NCBI GenBank assembly: GCA_036245525.1
Contig: BTPG01000003.1
Location: 193,049,021-193,113,020, forward strand
Source: Semisulcospira habei
Lineage: Eukaryota > Mollusca > Gastropoda > Semisulcospiridae
DNA length: 64,000 nt
Direction: 5' to 3'
Below the pieces are notes generated by a model, which saw only the letters and a program-made list of their open reading frames with translations, was not told the origin of the DNA and did not search any database. This document shows, in pieces, positions 51,611 to 60,790 of this stretch (positions are counted from its first letter, which is position 1; every line of letters begins with the position of its first letter). The translations under genes and the position numbers were made by a program.

Positions 51611-51975
51611 GTCAGTTTAATAATGATATAGATTTAGTTTGTGAATGCAATGCCCCTTTTTCTACTCCTTTTACTACCAAATGTAGGTGAAGATACATTT
51701 CCTCAATATTGAGTTTGCTCACTCAGGTCACATCGCTGCCTCCCAGACAGTCACATTTTTTTAAAGGTCTTGGTCAGATATAGGTAAGAAAATGCATGAA
51801 GTTTTACACATTCAGTCTGCTGCATCTGCATGTAATTACATAATGTTCTTGTGAGCCACTACAAAGTACAAGACTCATGTGAACTATAGCTTTTGCTGGC
51901 GCAGTAAACTTAGTTATAGCCCCAGTTTGAGGTTAACCGCTTCACTGCTGAGAAAAATTGACAAATCACCCAACC

Positions 51976-52041
51976 ACAAGAGGTATAGATCCTCATGAGC
52001 CCCCGCAATTGTAAGGGCTCTTGAGGATCTAAGCCTCTTGC
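51976..52041. repeat. PalA hairpin with tail (second long copy)
   Basis: CAAGAGGTATAGATCCTCAT and GAGGATCTAAGCCTCTTG. The tail 52041-52150 ends near GTGTCCAGTGGCAGG. Confidence 0.9.
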
Positions 52042-52519
52042 TGAGACCGGTTTGTATCTATGTCCCTTGGATGGTTTTGGCTTTTTGTTGTTGAATAAAC
52101 AAAGATGTCAGAAACAAAATATGTGTCCAGTGGCAGGGAGGGAGTAGCAGAGTACACCTGAACTCTTTTCATCACTTTTGTTTCCATCTCTTTGCTCATC
52201 ACATCATTTATTTATTGCCTTGAAATGCTTACGCAATTTCCGCTCGCACATTTTGCCGAGTGTGCTATTATTTTTTAAAGGCTCGAGCGCGTGTTGGTTG
52301 CGACGTCTAGACAGCGTCAAGGCTTGACACTTCTTGGCATTTAAAATCCAACTTGATAACAGTTTTCAGCAAATTCTGCTGAGTGCGCACCCATTTTCCC
52401 TGCAGAGCTGAAGTACTGAAAGATGTAACTTTGATCTGGGTTATCAGTCATTTAATCTTTTCACTTGAAACTCTTCACTCACAGTGGCAGCTTATTGTGT
52501 TTTTGAAATCTTTATTAAC

Positions 52520-52697
52520 CCCGTCCCTCCCAAGACAGACTGAACACCATCGAATGGCAATTGCGGGGGCTCATGAGGATCTACACCTCTTGCCGAGACC
52601 TATTTGTCCACATTTCTTGCACAGTTGAGGCATTTGGTGGTTGAATCAACAAAGATTTCAGAAGCAAAATATGCGTCCTTTGGTGGGAAGGGGTTAA
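52520..52697. repeat. Long PalA-type element, TTAACCCC to GGGGTTAA
   Basis: Begins TTAACCCCGTCCCTCCCA, retains only the PalA right half (52553-52595) and the tail, and ends GGGAAGGGGTTAA. This suggests the long form has TTAA-CCCC ends. A further tail-only copy lies at 53292-53426. Confidence 0.7.
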
Positions 52698-52750
52698 TTC
52701 AGTGCCAAAGGACCCAGGCAGTTCAAGCAACATGGGTATAAAGTGATAGC

Positions 52751-52817
52751 AGCAAGTGGCATAGCCAGATCCTTTTGAGCCCTGGCAGCTGCGGGGATGA
52801 AGATCTATGTCTCTTGC
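52751..52817. repeat. PalA, decayed
   Basis: GCAAGTGGCATAGCCAGATC and GATCTATGTCTCTTGC. Confidence 0.8.
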
Positions 52818-53605
52818 AGTTGGATCGTGTTCAGTTTTGCTTGGCAGTGAAAGGGTGAAGCCCTCAGCATTTGAGAGCATGTCTGCCCATTTTGCGGAGT
52901 GTCAGATATTTTTGTCACTAAAAGTATAGCGACATTTATTCTCTAGCTCCACGTTCTGCATCACACCAAGTGCCAATGTCTGTTTAGAGCCTACATGACT
53001 GCCTTTGATGTACTGCATTGTGGTTCATGGAGCCTGGGGGATCAATGTTATTTTTTGTATGGATAGGTGTGCTACACCGGAGCAATGTGCTTTTTTTTCT
53101 TCTTTACATTGACCAGTTGTTTCTCTGCCTGCGGCACACTTTGTATCACTGACAAAATCTGCAGTCCATTTTTTAGCATGAAAATTCTCGAGGTACATGT
53201 AGTGTAGTGATAGCTTCAAGATGATACATACTTCAGCTGCCAGCATTAGACACAAAATAGTCTTGAAATGCTTTAAATGCTGATATCATTTGTGGGCTCA
53301 TGATGAGCTATGTCTCTTGGTGAGACCAATTTGTATCCATGTTCCTTGGATGATTGTGGCTTTTGGTCTTCAGATAAACAAAGATTTCAGAAATGCCATG
53401 TGCATACAGTGGAAGGGAAGGGGTTAAATCTGGGTCTTCAAGACAATCCTTCCACTAAAGACTGCAGCTGAAGTACATCATGATGCTACATCTGGAGAAT
53501 GTTAACATCAAAGCACTTGGTATCGATAGAGAGAAGATAGAAATGAACAATTATGGCCATGCATCATCAGCACGTGAACAGCCTTTCATGGACCATTAAT
53601 GTCCA

Positions 53606-53692
53606 TTAGCTCTTTTGAGATGTGCCGCATACGGATTCGGGGCGTAAAGCCGTGGACGTGAATCTGGAGGTGGCACGTCTCAAAAGAGTTAA
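53606..53692. repeat. PalE hairpin, CTCTTTTGAGA variant
   Basis: TTAGCTCTTTTGAGATGTGC and GGCACGTCTCAAAAGAGTTAA. Two positions differ from the family and pair in both arms. Confidence 0.9.
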
Positions 53693-54090
53693 CAAAGGTG
53701 CTAACCCTTTGGCTGTTGGCAGCACTTTTAGTTGTGATGATTCCTGCATCAGTCGAGGAAGACGGCCAGTGTGGATTCGTTGACGCTTGTGAGCCCCAGC
53801 TATGTCGTTCCACTTTCAAGACTTACCAGTTGACTGTTGAAGGCTTTGGGGACAAACATGCCAGGGTGCATTTGCTCCAGGGACATTTACACCACGTATT
53901 TGGCAATAGACCAACTGAACTCTAGCTTCTCACTTAGGAACTTGCATACAAATATAGATACATAAATGGGTCCAGCTAAGAAGATGCGAGATCTTCTTGG
54001 GCCCCAGAAGATCCTCACGATAAGCTTGAAGGAGCCTGTGCATATTGTGGGTAGGAGTATCATATAGCTAGCTGTACTTGTAGGAATTTA

Positions 54091-56109
54091 GTGTCATTGT
54101 TGTTTTCATTCACAAGCACATTTGACCTCAACATACTCCCACATCATAATACCTCCATCTTGAACCGCTGGTCAGAATACTTTCAGAGCCTCTTCAGCGC
54201 TGAGCGCACTGTTCAAGAAGCAGTCGTCCTACAAATCCCACACCTCCCAGTAAAGGTTGAATTGGACGAACCGCCCACCGCTGAAGAGACCCTCACAGCC
54301 ATCCACCAGCTCAAGAGTGGCAAAGCAGCAGGCATTGATGGAATACCGCCAGAGATCTGGAAACATGGAGGCACAGCACTGCACAACAAGCTCCATGACC
54401 TCTTTCTCTGCTGCTGGGAGGAAGGAACACTACCAAAAGATCTCCATGATGCAGTCGTTATCACCCTGTACAAGAACAAAGGCGAGAAGTCTGACTGTTC
54501 CAACTATCGGGGAATTACCCTGCTGTCCATTGCTGGGAAAATCCTTGCAAGGCTGCTCCTGAATCGGCTGGTACCTGCCATCGCTGAAGACCAACTCCCA
54601 GAGGGCCAGTGTGGCTTCAGAGCAAACAGGAGCACCACCGATATGGTCTTTGTGCTGAGACAGCTACAGGAGAAGTGCCGCGAGCAGAACAAAGGGCTGT
54701 ACGTAACATTTGTCGACCTAACAAAAGCGTTCGACACTGTGAGCAGGCAAGGCATGTGGCAGATCCTGGAGCGACTTGGCTGTCCCCCAAAGTTCCTCAA
54801 CATGATTGTCCAGCTACACGAGGACCAGCAAGGCCAGGTCAGACTCAACAATGACCTCTCAGAACCATTCCCTATTCTCAACGGCGTAAAGCAGGGCTGC
54901 GTGCTGGCACCGACCCTCTTCACCATCTTTTTTAGCATGATGTTGAAGCAGGCCACAGTGGACCTCGATGATGACGATGCAGTGTACATCAGGTATCGTC
55001 TCGATGGCAGCCTGTTCAACCTCAGACGACTGCAGGCCCACACGAAAACCCTAGACCAACTGATTCGTGAGCTGCTTTTTGCTGATGATGCTGCCCTCGT
55101 TGCACACACAGAGAGAGCCCTGCAGCGCATCACGTCTTGCTTCGCAGATGCTGCCCAGCTCTTTGGACTCGAGGTCAGTCTGAAAAAGACAGAGGTCCTC
55201 CATCAGCCGGCACCCAAGACAGTGTATCGCCCTCCTCACATCACCATTGGCGAGTCTGAACTAAAGTCAGTGCACCAGTTTACTTACCTTGGCTGCATTA
55301 TCACGTCGGACGCCAAGCTGGACAAGGAGCTTGACAGCAGGCTGGCAAAAGCGAACAGCGCTTTCGGGCGACTTTTCAAGCGGGTGTGGCACAATCAACA
55401 GCTGAAAACAGGCACCAAGATCAGCGTGTACAGAGCTGTGGTCCTCACCACCCTGCTGTATGCTTCCGAGTCCTGGGCCCTCTACCGCAGCCAACTACGA
55501 CTCCTCGAACGCTTCCACCAGCGCTGCCTGCGTACCATCCTGGGCATTCACTGGAGTGACTATGTCACCAACGTCGAGGTCCTTGAACAGGCTGAAACTG
55601 TGAGCATCGAGGCTTTGCTGCTGCGGACACAGCTCCGCTGGGCGGGGCATGTCTCCAGGATGGAGGATCATCGCCTACCAAAGATCACCCTGTTCGGCGA
55701 GCTTGCTACTGGACACCGTGACAGAGGGGCACCAAAGAAGAGATACAAAGACTGTCTCAAGAAGTCACTTAGTGCCTGCCAAATCGACCACCACCAGTGG
55801 TCTTCGCTTGCTGCGGACCGTGACACCTGGCGCTCCACCATTTACAAGGCAGCTGTCTCCTTTGAGGACTCTCACAGAGCTAGCCTTAAGGACAAGCGGC
55901 TCAGGAGAAAAAACAGAGATGCCGCAGCTCAGAACCCTGGCCATACCTTCCCCTGCAGCCACTGCGGTCGAACCTGCCTGTCTCGGATTGGCCTGCAGAC
56001 GTCGTGGGCAACTCCTATAAAATCTTCGTTCGCGAAGTCAAGCCAAGAGACTCCCACATACATTAGAAAGTGGAGAACTGCTCACATATCTTTAGGGATG
56101 TTCCCATAA
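54091..56109 (+). CDS. Reverse transcriptase fragment of truncated LINE
   Basis: A 672-codon open frame; its first ~22 codons are flanking DNA, so the annotated Met is not a genuine start. RT motifs are SNYRGITLLSIAGK (137-150), QCGFRANRSTTD (173-184), TFVDLTKAFDTVSR (206-219), NGVKQGCVLAPTLF (264-277) and catalytic LLFADDAALV (328-337). Further on come FTYLGCIIT and RWAGHVSRMEDHRLPK. A Cys pair motif, FPCSHCGRTC, sits near residue 632, but the His residues expected to complete the zinc knuckle are replaced by unrelated sequence. It probably cannot mobilise itself without an endonuclease. Confidence 0.85.
   Translation: MSLLFSFTSTFDLNILPHHNTSILNRWSEYFQSLFSAERTVQEAVVLQIPHLPVKVELDEPPTAEETLTAIHQLKSGKAAGIDGIPPEIWKHGGTALHNKLHDLFLCCWEEGTLPKDLHDAVVITLYKNKGEKSDCSNYRGITLLSIAGKILARLLLNRLVPAIAEDQLPEGQCGFRANRSTTDMVFVLRQLQEKCREQNKGLYVTFVDLTKAFDTVSRQGMWQILERLGCPPKFLNMIVQLHEDQQGQVRLNNDLSEPFPILNGVKQGCVLAPTLFTIFFSMMLKQATVDLDDDDAVYIRYRLDGSLFNLRRLQAHTKTLDQLIRELLFADDAALVAHTERALQRITSCFADAAQLFGLEVSLKKTEVLHQPAPKTVYRPPHITIGESELKSVHQFTYLGCIITSDAKLDKELDSRLAKANSAFGRLFKRVWHNQQLKTGTKISVYRAVVLTTLLYASESWALYRSQLRLLERFHQRCLRTILGIHWSDYVTNVEVLEQAETVSIEALLLRTQLRWAGHVSRMEDHRLPKITLFGELATGHRDRGAPKKRYKDCLKKSLSACQIDHHQWSSLAADRDTWRSTIYKAAVSFEDSHRASLKDKRLRRKNRDAAAQNPGHTFPCSHCGRTCLSRIGLQTSWATPIKSSFAKSSQETPTYIRKWRTAHISLGMFP
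54157..56050 (+). mobile_element. 5'-truncated non-LTR retrotransposon (RT-only LINE copy)
   Basis: This LINE copy lies in sense orientation within filamin intron 51611-57042. Recognisable homology starts at ILNRWSEYF; the whole endonuclease region is missing, which is the usual result of incomplete target-primed reverse transcription. It stays open through the RT domain to a C-terminal Cys motif and then loses similarity near 56.0 kb. It belongs to a different lineage from the antisense RTE copy. I could not define target duplications or a tail. Confidence 0.85.
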
Positions 56110-56126
56110 AAGGCCCTTTTTTATCT

Positions 56127-56192
56127 GCAAGAAGAATAGATTCTCATGAACCCCAGCAGCTGCAGGGGATCATGAGAATTTATGCCTCTTGC
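56127..56192. repeat. PalA hairpin
   Basis: GCAAGAAGAATAGATTCTCA and TGAGAATTTATGCCTCTTGC, just after the truncated LINE. Confidence 0.9.
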
Positions 56193-56227
56193 TCAGTGAC
56201 TTACATCTTCAAGTATGTTCCCTTTCT

Positions 56228-56303
56228 GCAAGAGACATAGATTCTCATGAGCTCCTGCAGCCCCAAGGGGCTGCGGAGGCTCTTGAGAATTTTTGCCTCT
56301 TGC
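56228..56303. repeat. PalA hairpin with extended centre
   Basis: GCAAGAGACATAGATTCTCA and GAGAATTTTTGCCTCTTGC. An extra GCAGCCCC-AAG-GGGCTGC lengthens the stem. Its right flank (TGACTGACATCTT) resembles that of 56127-56192 (TGACTTACATCTT), so the pair arose by tandem duplication. Confidence 0.9.
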
Positions 56304-56399
56304 ACATTGACTGACATCTTTGCCTGAGTGATGAGGTTTAATGGCTGTAACTGTCTTTAGAAATATTGCTTCCATCTGCTATAATTCCTGCTGCACAGC

Positions 56400-57042
56400 A
56401 TGAGCCCAGCTAATCGCCTGGCTGGAACTTGGCAGAGAAGAGGAGGGAGGAGATAAACACTGTCGTTGATGTCACTGCGGATTTCTCTTCCCTTGTTTCT
56501 ACCCAATTCTTTGCAGGCATCCAAACAGAACCTGCAAGAATTTTTGCTGCTTCAGTTTGGCAATGTGGCATTTTAAGTATGGGGGTCGAGTAGTTAACAA
56601 AGAAGCTTTTGGGAGAGTTCCAACAATTTATTTACTTCAAAGTGGAAGGAATGGTTCTAAGCTCTTGTTATGATTTAAAAAAAAAAAGTTCTTTGAACTG
56701 CAGAAAACGCATAAATGAAAATACCATATAAATGTTTATCTGTTCATTTGCACCCATGGTTTCAATTTAGGTGAGGTAAGGCATTCACAGATCTTTAAAA
56801 CTATGTTGATGTTAATTAACAGGTTTTTTTTCTGTCACCTCTGTATAACTAATTAAGACTTAATGTCGCACAAAATAAAGTGTTTCAGGAGACAAAACGA
56901 ATATGGTTGTTCAAGGATGGTAATGCCTTGACTTATGTGTCACAGGTTTGGTTTCAGAGCTGAATAGGTGAAAGAAACCGAGGGTTGTTCAGGATGTAAT
57001 TTTTTGCACATAAATACACTGATAAATGTTCTGTGTTTGCAG
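56400..57042 (+). other. Intron stretch without recognised features
   Basis: AT-rich intronic sequence between the PalA pair and exon 11. I see no palindrome, frame or repeat of note. Confidence 0.6.
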
Positions 57043-57144
57043 GCAGTCCATTTGAATTCACTGTCGGCCCTATCGCTGGAGGCGGCTCTCACAAAGTCCA
57101 TGCAGCCGGCCCAGGCTTGGAGAGGGGAGAGGTCAACCAGCCAT
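57043..57144 (+). CDS. FLN: Filamin exon 11: end of repeat 20 and start of repeat 21
   Basis: The exon encodes [20 protein letters not shown], then [17 protein letters not shown] is the diagnostic start of repeat 21, the best-studied integrin beta-tail binding repeat in vertebrates. Length is 102 nt, the acceptor is TTGCAG, the donor GTAAGT; the single trailing T combines with GT of the next exon to give Cys. Confidence 0.95.
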
Positions 57145-57177
57145 GTAAGTGTTTTCCCCTTATCTATCAGTACTGTT

Positions 57178-57256
57178 AGCCCTTTGGGTCTCGGTAGCAG
57201 TTTTAGTCCTGCAGGAATCATTGCGACTAAAACCGCTACCAATGCTCGAAGGACTA
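57178..57256. repeat. PalB, left arm shortened
   Basis: CCCTTTGGGTCTCGGTAGCA GTTTTAGTC then CCTGCAGG and GCGACTAAAACCGCTACC. It shares the TTTTAGTC/GACTAAAA subtype with 14443-14524. Confidence 0.88.
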
Positions 57257-57499
57257 ATAACTGAACGTATAGAAGTACAGTCTAACAGCTGGCTACTGCT
57301 GAGGGTTAATTTTTAGTGTCTGCCATTGTTGTAGATGTGCGTAGCCTTTGCTTATGTTAAAAATAATTATGAGATGTTCGCTTTGAAAGGGAGAGTTAAC
57401 CCTTGGTTGTCGGTAGCAGTTTTTGTTGTGGTGATTTATGCAGGGTTTTTGAGAGGCTTGTCTGATTACATGCTGAAAACATTGTTTTCCTTTATGCAG

Positions 57500-57637
57500 G
57501 TGACTTCAACATCTACACACGTGAGGCAGGTGCTGGAGGGCTGTCGATCGCAGTGGAGGGACCTTCCAAAGCAGAGATTGACTTCCAGGACAGAAAGGAC
57601 GGATCTTGTGGGGTCACCTACACTGTCACTGAACCTG
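57500..57637 (+). CDS. FLN: Filamin exon 12: Ig repeat 21 integrin-binding face
   Basis: The exon encodes [20 protein letters not shown], then [20 protein letters not shown] and [23 protein letters not shown] forms strands C and D, which bind integrin beta cytoplasmic tails in vertebrate repeat 21, and it is almost unchanged here. That suggests the interaction face is maintained. The acceptor is ATGCAG, the donor GTGTGT, both phase 1. Confidence 0.96.
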
Positions 57638-57786
57638 GTGTGTGTTTTGTAGATTATGAAATGAGCGCTCTCTTCTGTCCGTTGTCATCTGTACACCTTC
57701 TAGTGTATTGTAATGTTTTCATGCCTGAATTTGTAAGGCTTAGAGTCCTCAGCAAAAACAAACCAAACGTGGTAATTTCAGCCATC

Positions 57787-58000
57787 TTAACCCATTACAT
57801 CCTGAGGCTGAATCTTTTAATTTGCTCACTGTCCTGTGAAGGCTACATTACTGATTAGGAGATAGATCAGCCATTTTAGTTTAAGGGTGGTACCAGTCTC
57901 ATTTTAGTTTAAGGGTGGTGCCAGTATAGCTTGGCGCCTCAGGTGCCAAGCTATTCTGACACCACCCTTAAGCAATAGTGTATCAGAATGAAAAGGTTAA
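57787..58000. repeat. PalC2 element in reverse orientation, TTAA to TTAA
   Basis: TTAACCCATTACATCCTGAG ... GAAAAGGTTAA; hairpin 57858-57985. TTTAAGG/CCTTAAG is changed in both arms. The left arm start CATTTTAGTTTAAGGGTGGT is duplicated. Confidence 0.9.
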
Positions 58001-58066
58001 CTCTCCTGTGCTTGCAGACACTGATACTATTCACACTACTGGTGGCTGCTTACACAAGGGGGTTAA
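57997..58066. repeat. PalH, sharing TTAA with the preceding PalC2
   Basis: TTAACTCTCCTGTGCTTGCA ... GGTGGCTGCTTACACAAGGG GGTTAA. Another PalH-like piece lies at 58590-58650. Confidence 0.87.
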
Positions 58067-58208
58067 CAATAAGAATAATTTTTCCTAATTCCCTAATTTT
58101 TCCTGGTATTGAAATATTGTGATTCTCATTCTTGGCACATCATTTTCAGCCAAACACTGTTTCAATGACGTTGACACAATTTAATTATCTCATTTACATC
58201 TCTTGCAG

Positions 58209-58339
58209 GGGAATACTATGTTTCGATCAAATTTAATGATGAACACATCCCCGAGTCTCCGTTCCGTGTACCTATCACACCCAGCATTGGTGACGCCCGT
58301 CTTCTGTCCGTCACATCCCTGCAGGACAAGGGGCTTACA
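58209..58339 (+). CDS. FLN: Filamin exon 13: end of repeat 21 and start of repeat 22
   Basis: The exon encodes [20 protein letters not shown], then [19 protein letters not shown] and [15 protein letters not shown] closes repeat 21, and DAR-x-L-x-V-x-SLQ-x-x-GL opens repeat 22. The acceptor is TTGCAG and the donor GTCAGT, giving a phase-0 end. A TTAA-flanked PalC1 element starts ten bases after the exon. The remaining repeats 22-24, with hinge 2 and the dimerisation domain, are not in the window. Confidence 0.93.
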
Positions 58340-58348
58340 GTCAGTACA

Positions 58349-58558
58349 TTAACCCTTTTAGCCCCAAGGTCCCATTTCTCAAATTTTGGAGGTGTTTCCT
58401 AATGACTATGTACCAGTTGCAGAAGATGGATTGACCATGATAATTCAAGGGAAGTGCCAGATTAGCTTGGCGCCTTTAGGCGCCAAGCTGATCTGGCATT
58501 ACCCTTAAATTATCATGGTCAATCAATCTGCTTTAGGGTCTCAGGGCTATATGGTTAA
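58349..58558. repeat. PalC1 element, TTAA to TTAA, hairpin 58429-58524
   Basis: TTAACCCTTTTAGCCCCAAG ... GGGCTATATGGTTAA. The hairpin GATTGACCATGATAATTC ... GGTCAATC has the TTGACC/GGTCAA pair. It starts ten bases past filamin exon 13. Confidence 0.93.
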
Positions 58559-58711
58559 AATGATGGATTTTTTTTAATGCGTATCACTTTTGTGCACGCA
58601 GCCACTGGTAACGGTTACAGTACAGCACCAGTTGCTGCATGGAGAAGGGGGATGGTTTTGTCATTGGGGCTATCTCTGTTCTCTGTTCTACAGATGGTTG
58701 GTGGAAATGTT

Positions 58712-58782
58712 TGTGTGCTGGTCTGTGATTTTGGACCTTGCATCCTGTGGCGGTATGGTCCAAAATTACAGACCAGCACACA
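58712..58782. repeat. PalD hairpin
   Basis: TGTGTGCTGGTCTGTGATTT and AAATTACAGACCAGCACACA; GGACCTTGC/GGTATGGTCC inside. A PalC right half lies at 58922-58985. Confidence 0.94.
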
Positions 58783-59535
58783 TTCGGTCTCAACTATGAA
58801 TGTAAGAGTTTGTAAAGGAACGTTCTAAAAAGAATTGGGTGCCGTTTCTGCATGCTCACATTTATTCACTGCTGTCATACCAAATACATGCCTGACTGAA
58901 AGCACTAGGCTTTTGTGCATGTAGGCACCAGTCTATTCAGGCACCACCCTTGGAGTTGAACTGTCACTGTCAGTCTGTCGCCTGTACTGGAAATTAGTTT
59001 GTTTCCTCAAAACACATTACCGATGGCATTACTGATAGGAATGTTACCTAGCTAGCCTAATTTTAGCCAAAATTTGGTTGTGTACGTATATGGGAGTGTT
59101 GGCAGGTGAGGGGTGCCATAGCCTAGGCGGTAACCCGAGTAGCCTCCCTTCCATCCCATCCGGGTACGAGCTCACCGGTTACTCACCAGTTAGTTTCTTA
59201 GCTAGCCTGTAGACGGTTGTGTTCGTAGGTGGCTCGTAGGTGTTGGGACTTGGCTGCGTGGGGTGTGCTAGCTTGGAGGGTGGAGCTCACTTGGATTGTG
59301 CCTTGAGCTGTTTTCGAACTTTGGGATGTGCTTCGTGACTTGGACTTAGCGTGCCTGTGGACGGCCTCGACCCGGAGTGGTGACTGACAGTCCCTTGGCG
59401 CCTTAGGACGTCGCTTCGCCTGGCGTGGGTTTGCTTCTCACAATGTTATGGCCAGGTAAAACCTCGGTTACTGCCCTCGACCGGCGCTCAGGGAAAGGGA
59501 AGAGCGCCGGGCGGCGGCACGCTCCGTGCACTTGA

Positions 59536-59736
59536 TTGAGTTTGTTCTCTTGCGCGCGTAATTATTGGTGCGCGGCCTCGGAGGCCACGCTCGCTCGTTC
59601 TTCATTGGTGCCTCTGTGTTGCAGTTACCAGCTTCGTACCTGCACGCGCTGTGGCGAATTTCAGTGGCCCTGTGACGAGCATGCAGTCTGCCTGCCCTGT
59701 TCTGGCTTTGAGTCCACTCATCCCTGTGCTGGCTGA
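59536..59736 (+). CDS. DIRS gag-like N-terminal fragment with zinc motif
   Basis: The frame contains CTRCGEFQWPCDEHAVCLPC followed by SGFESTH and PC. The pattern C-x2-C-G...D-E-H-x2-C-x2-C-x-G resembles the short zinc-binding head of DIRS-type gag proteins. A possible splice acceptor, TGTTGCAG, lies just before the motif. The frame stops after 66 codons. The product could have been nucleic-acid binding; here it is a fragment. Confidence 0.45.
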   Translation: MSLFSCARNYWCAASEATLARSSLVPLCCSYQLRTCTRCGEFQWPCDEHAVCLPCSGFESTHPCAG

Positions 59737-59826
59737 GCCCTCTGGCTGGAAGAGAGATGGTTCCAACTGTGGGGATTCTACCGCCGTGAACGCCCAACAC
59801 TACCAGAGAGCAGCCATCAGCTCCCG

Positions 59827-60042
59827 CTCAGAATACCATGTTTGGGTCCATTAAATTTGCCATGACCGTGATGACTCGGGCCAGTCCAACTATTACCACT
59901 TAGAATACCACGGATGGGTCCATTGATTTTCCCATGACCGTGATGACTCAGGCCAGTCCAACTACTACCGCTCAGAATTCCTCGGATGGGTCCTTCGAAT
60001 TTCCCATGACCGTGATGACTCGGGCCAGTTCAACTACTACCG
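59827..60042. repeat. Three 72-bp tandem units within gag-like region
   Basis: Three head-to-tail units of exactly 72 bp contain the core CATGACCGTGATGACTC. 72 bp is 24 codons, so the array is frame-neutral and reads MTVMT-x-ASPTTT in units two and three. The first unit is interrupted in this frame by a TAG where later units have CAG. Units differ at only a few positions. Confidence 0.9.
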
Positions 60043-60790
60043 GGAAGACGCCAGCACACGCACTTACGGCGGTCTTATCCCCGGACCAGACGGCGGAATG
60101 CAGAATAGGAAGGAAGAAAGTGGCACGCTCAGTGCTTCTGGAAGAGAGGCACGAGGCGAACACAAGACGGGATCACGCCCCCCCGTCTAGACTACTGAAC
60201 CTCCACTACCAGGCCAACGCCAGCACACGCACCAATGGCGGTCAAAGCCAGACGGCGGAATGCAGAAATGAGAGAAAGATAGAGGCACGCTCGTTGCTCC
60301 GGGAAGGGAGGCACGAGGCGAACACTCGACGGGACCTCCAGCCGTCTAGATTACGAATGTTCGGCTTCCCACTCAAAGGTCAGTGACGACACTCCACAGC
60401 CAGACGAATGGATGGAACGAAAGAGCGCGCGCTCACTGTGCAGAGTCACGGAGCACGAGCCTAGCGCACGCCGGGACCCGAATCTCGTCGGATCTCCGTA
60501 CATTCGGCATCTCACTCACAGTTCAGTGATGAGCCTCCACGGCCGGACAAACTGTTTACACGGAATAGTGCTCGCACGCTGCTCAGAGTTACAGGGCTTG
60601 TGCCTGGTGCATGCCGGGACCACGAATCCCAGAGGATCTACGAGCGGTCAGCGTCACGCGCCCAGGTTGGTGAGAAGGTGCCACGACTGCGCCCAACGGC
60701 TGTACGGAAGAGAGCACTCTCGCCGCACAAGGGAGGCATGATCCGAGCGCGCGATGGGCCCACGCGTCCCGTCTACCACGTGATGTAAGC
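60043..60790. repeat. Diverged ~145-170 bp tandem units
   Basis: About five units follow the 72-bp array, starting near 60048, 60217, 60382, 60526 and 60670. The first two share ACGCCAGCACACGCAC and GGCACGAGGCGAACAC. Later units keep only fragments such as GTGATGAGCCTCCACG and GCACGCCGGGACC. Translated units share an ARS-L...H-E...R-R-D pattern. Unit length is not constant and similarity decays along the array. Confidence 0.55.

Noticed and set aside
53698..53925. 75-codon frame with VEEDGQCGFVDACEPQ
   Set aside because: It begins in a PalB half copy and shows no recognisable domain. I cannot exclude a remnant of another repeat, but there is no support for a gene.
54504..55133. 209-codon minus-strand frame
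   Set aside because: It is the antisense shadow of the reverse transcriptase coding region.
637..58985. CRISPR array interpretation of the regularly recurring short palindromic repeats
   Set aside because: The copies are dispersed over 58 kb at irregular spacing among spliced eukaryotic exons, with no unique spacers of constant length and no cas genes.
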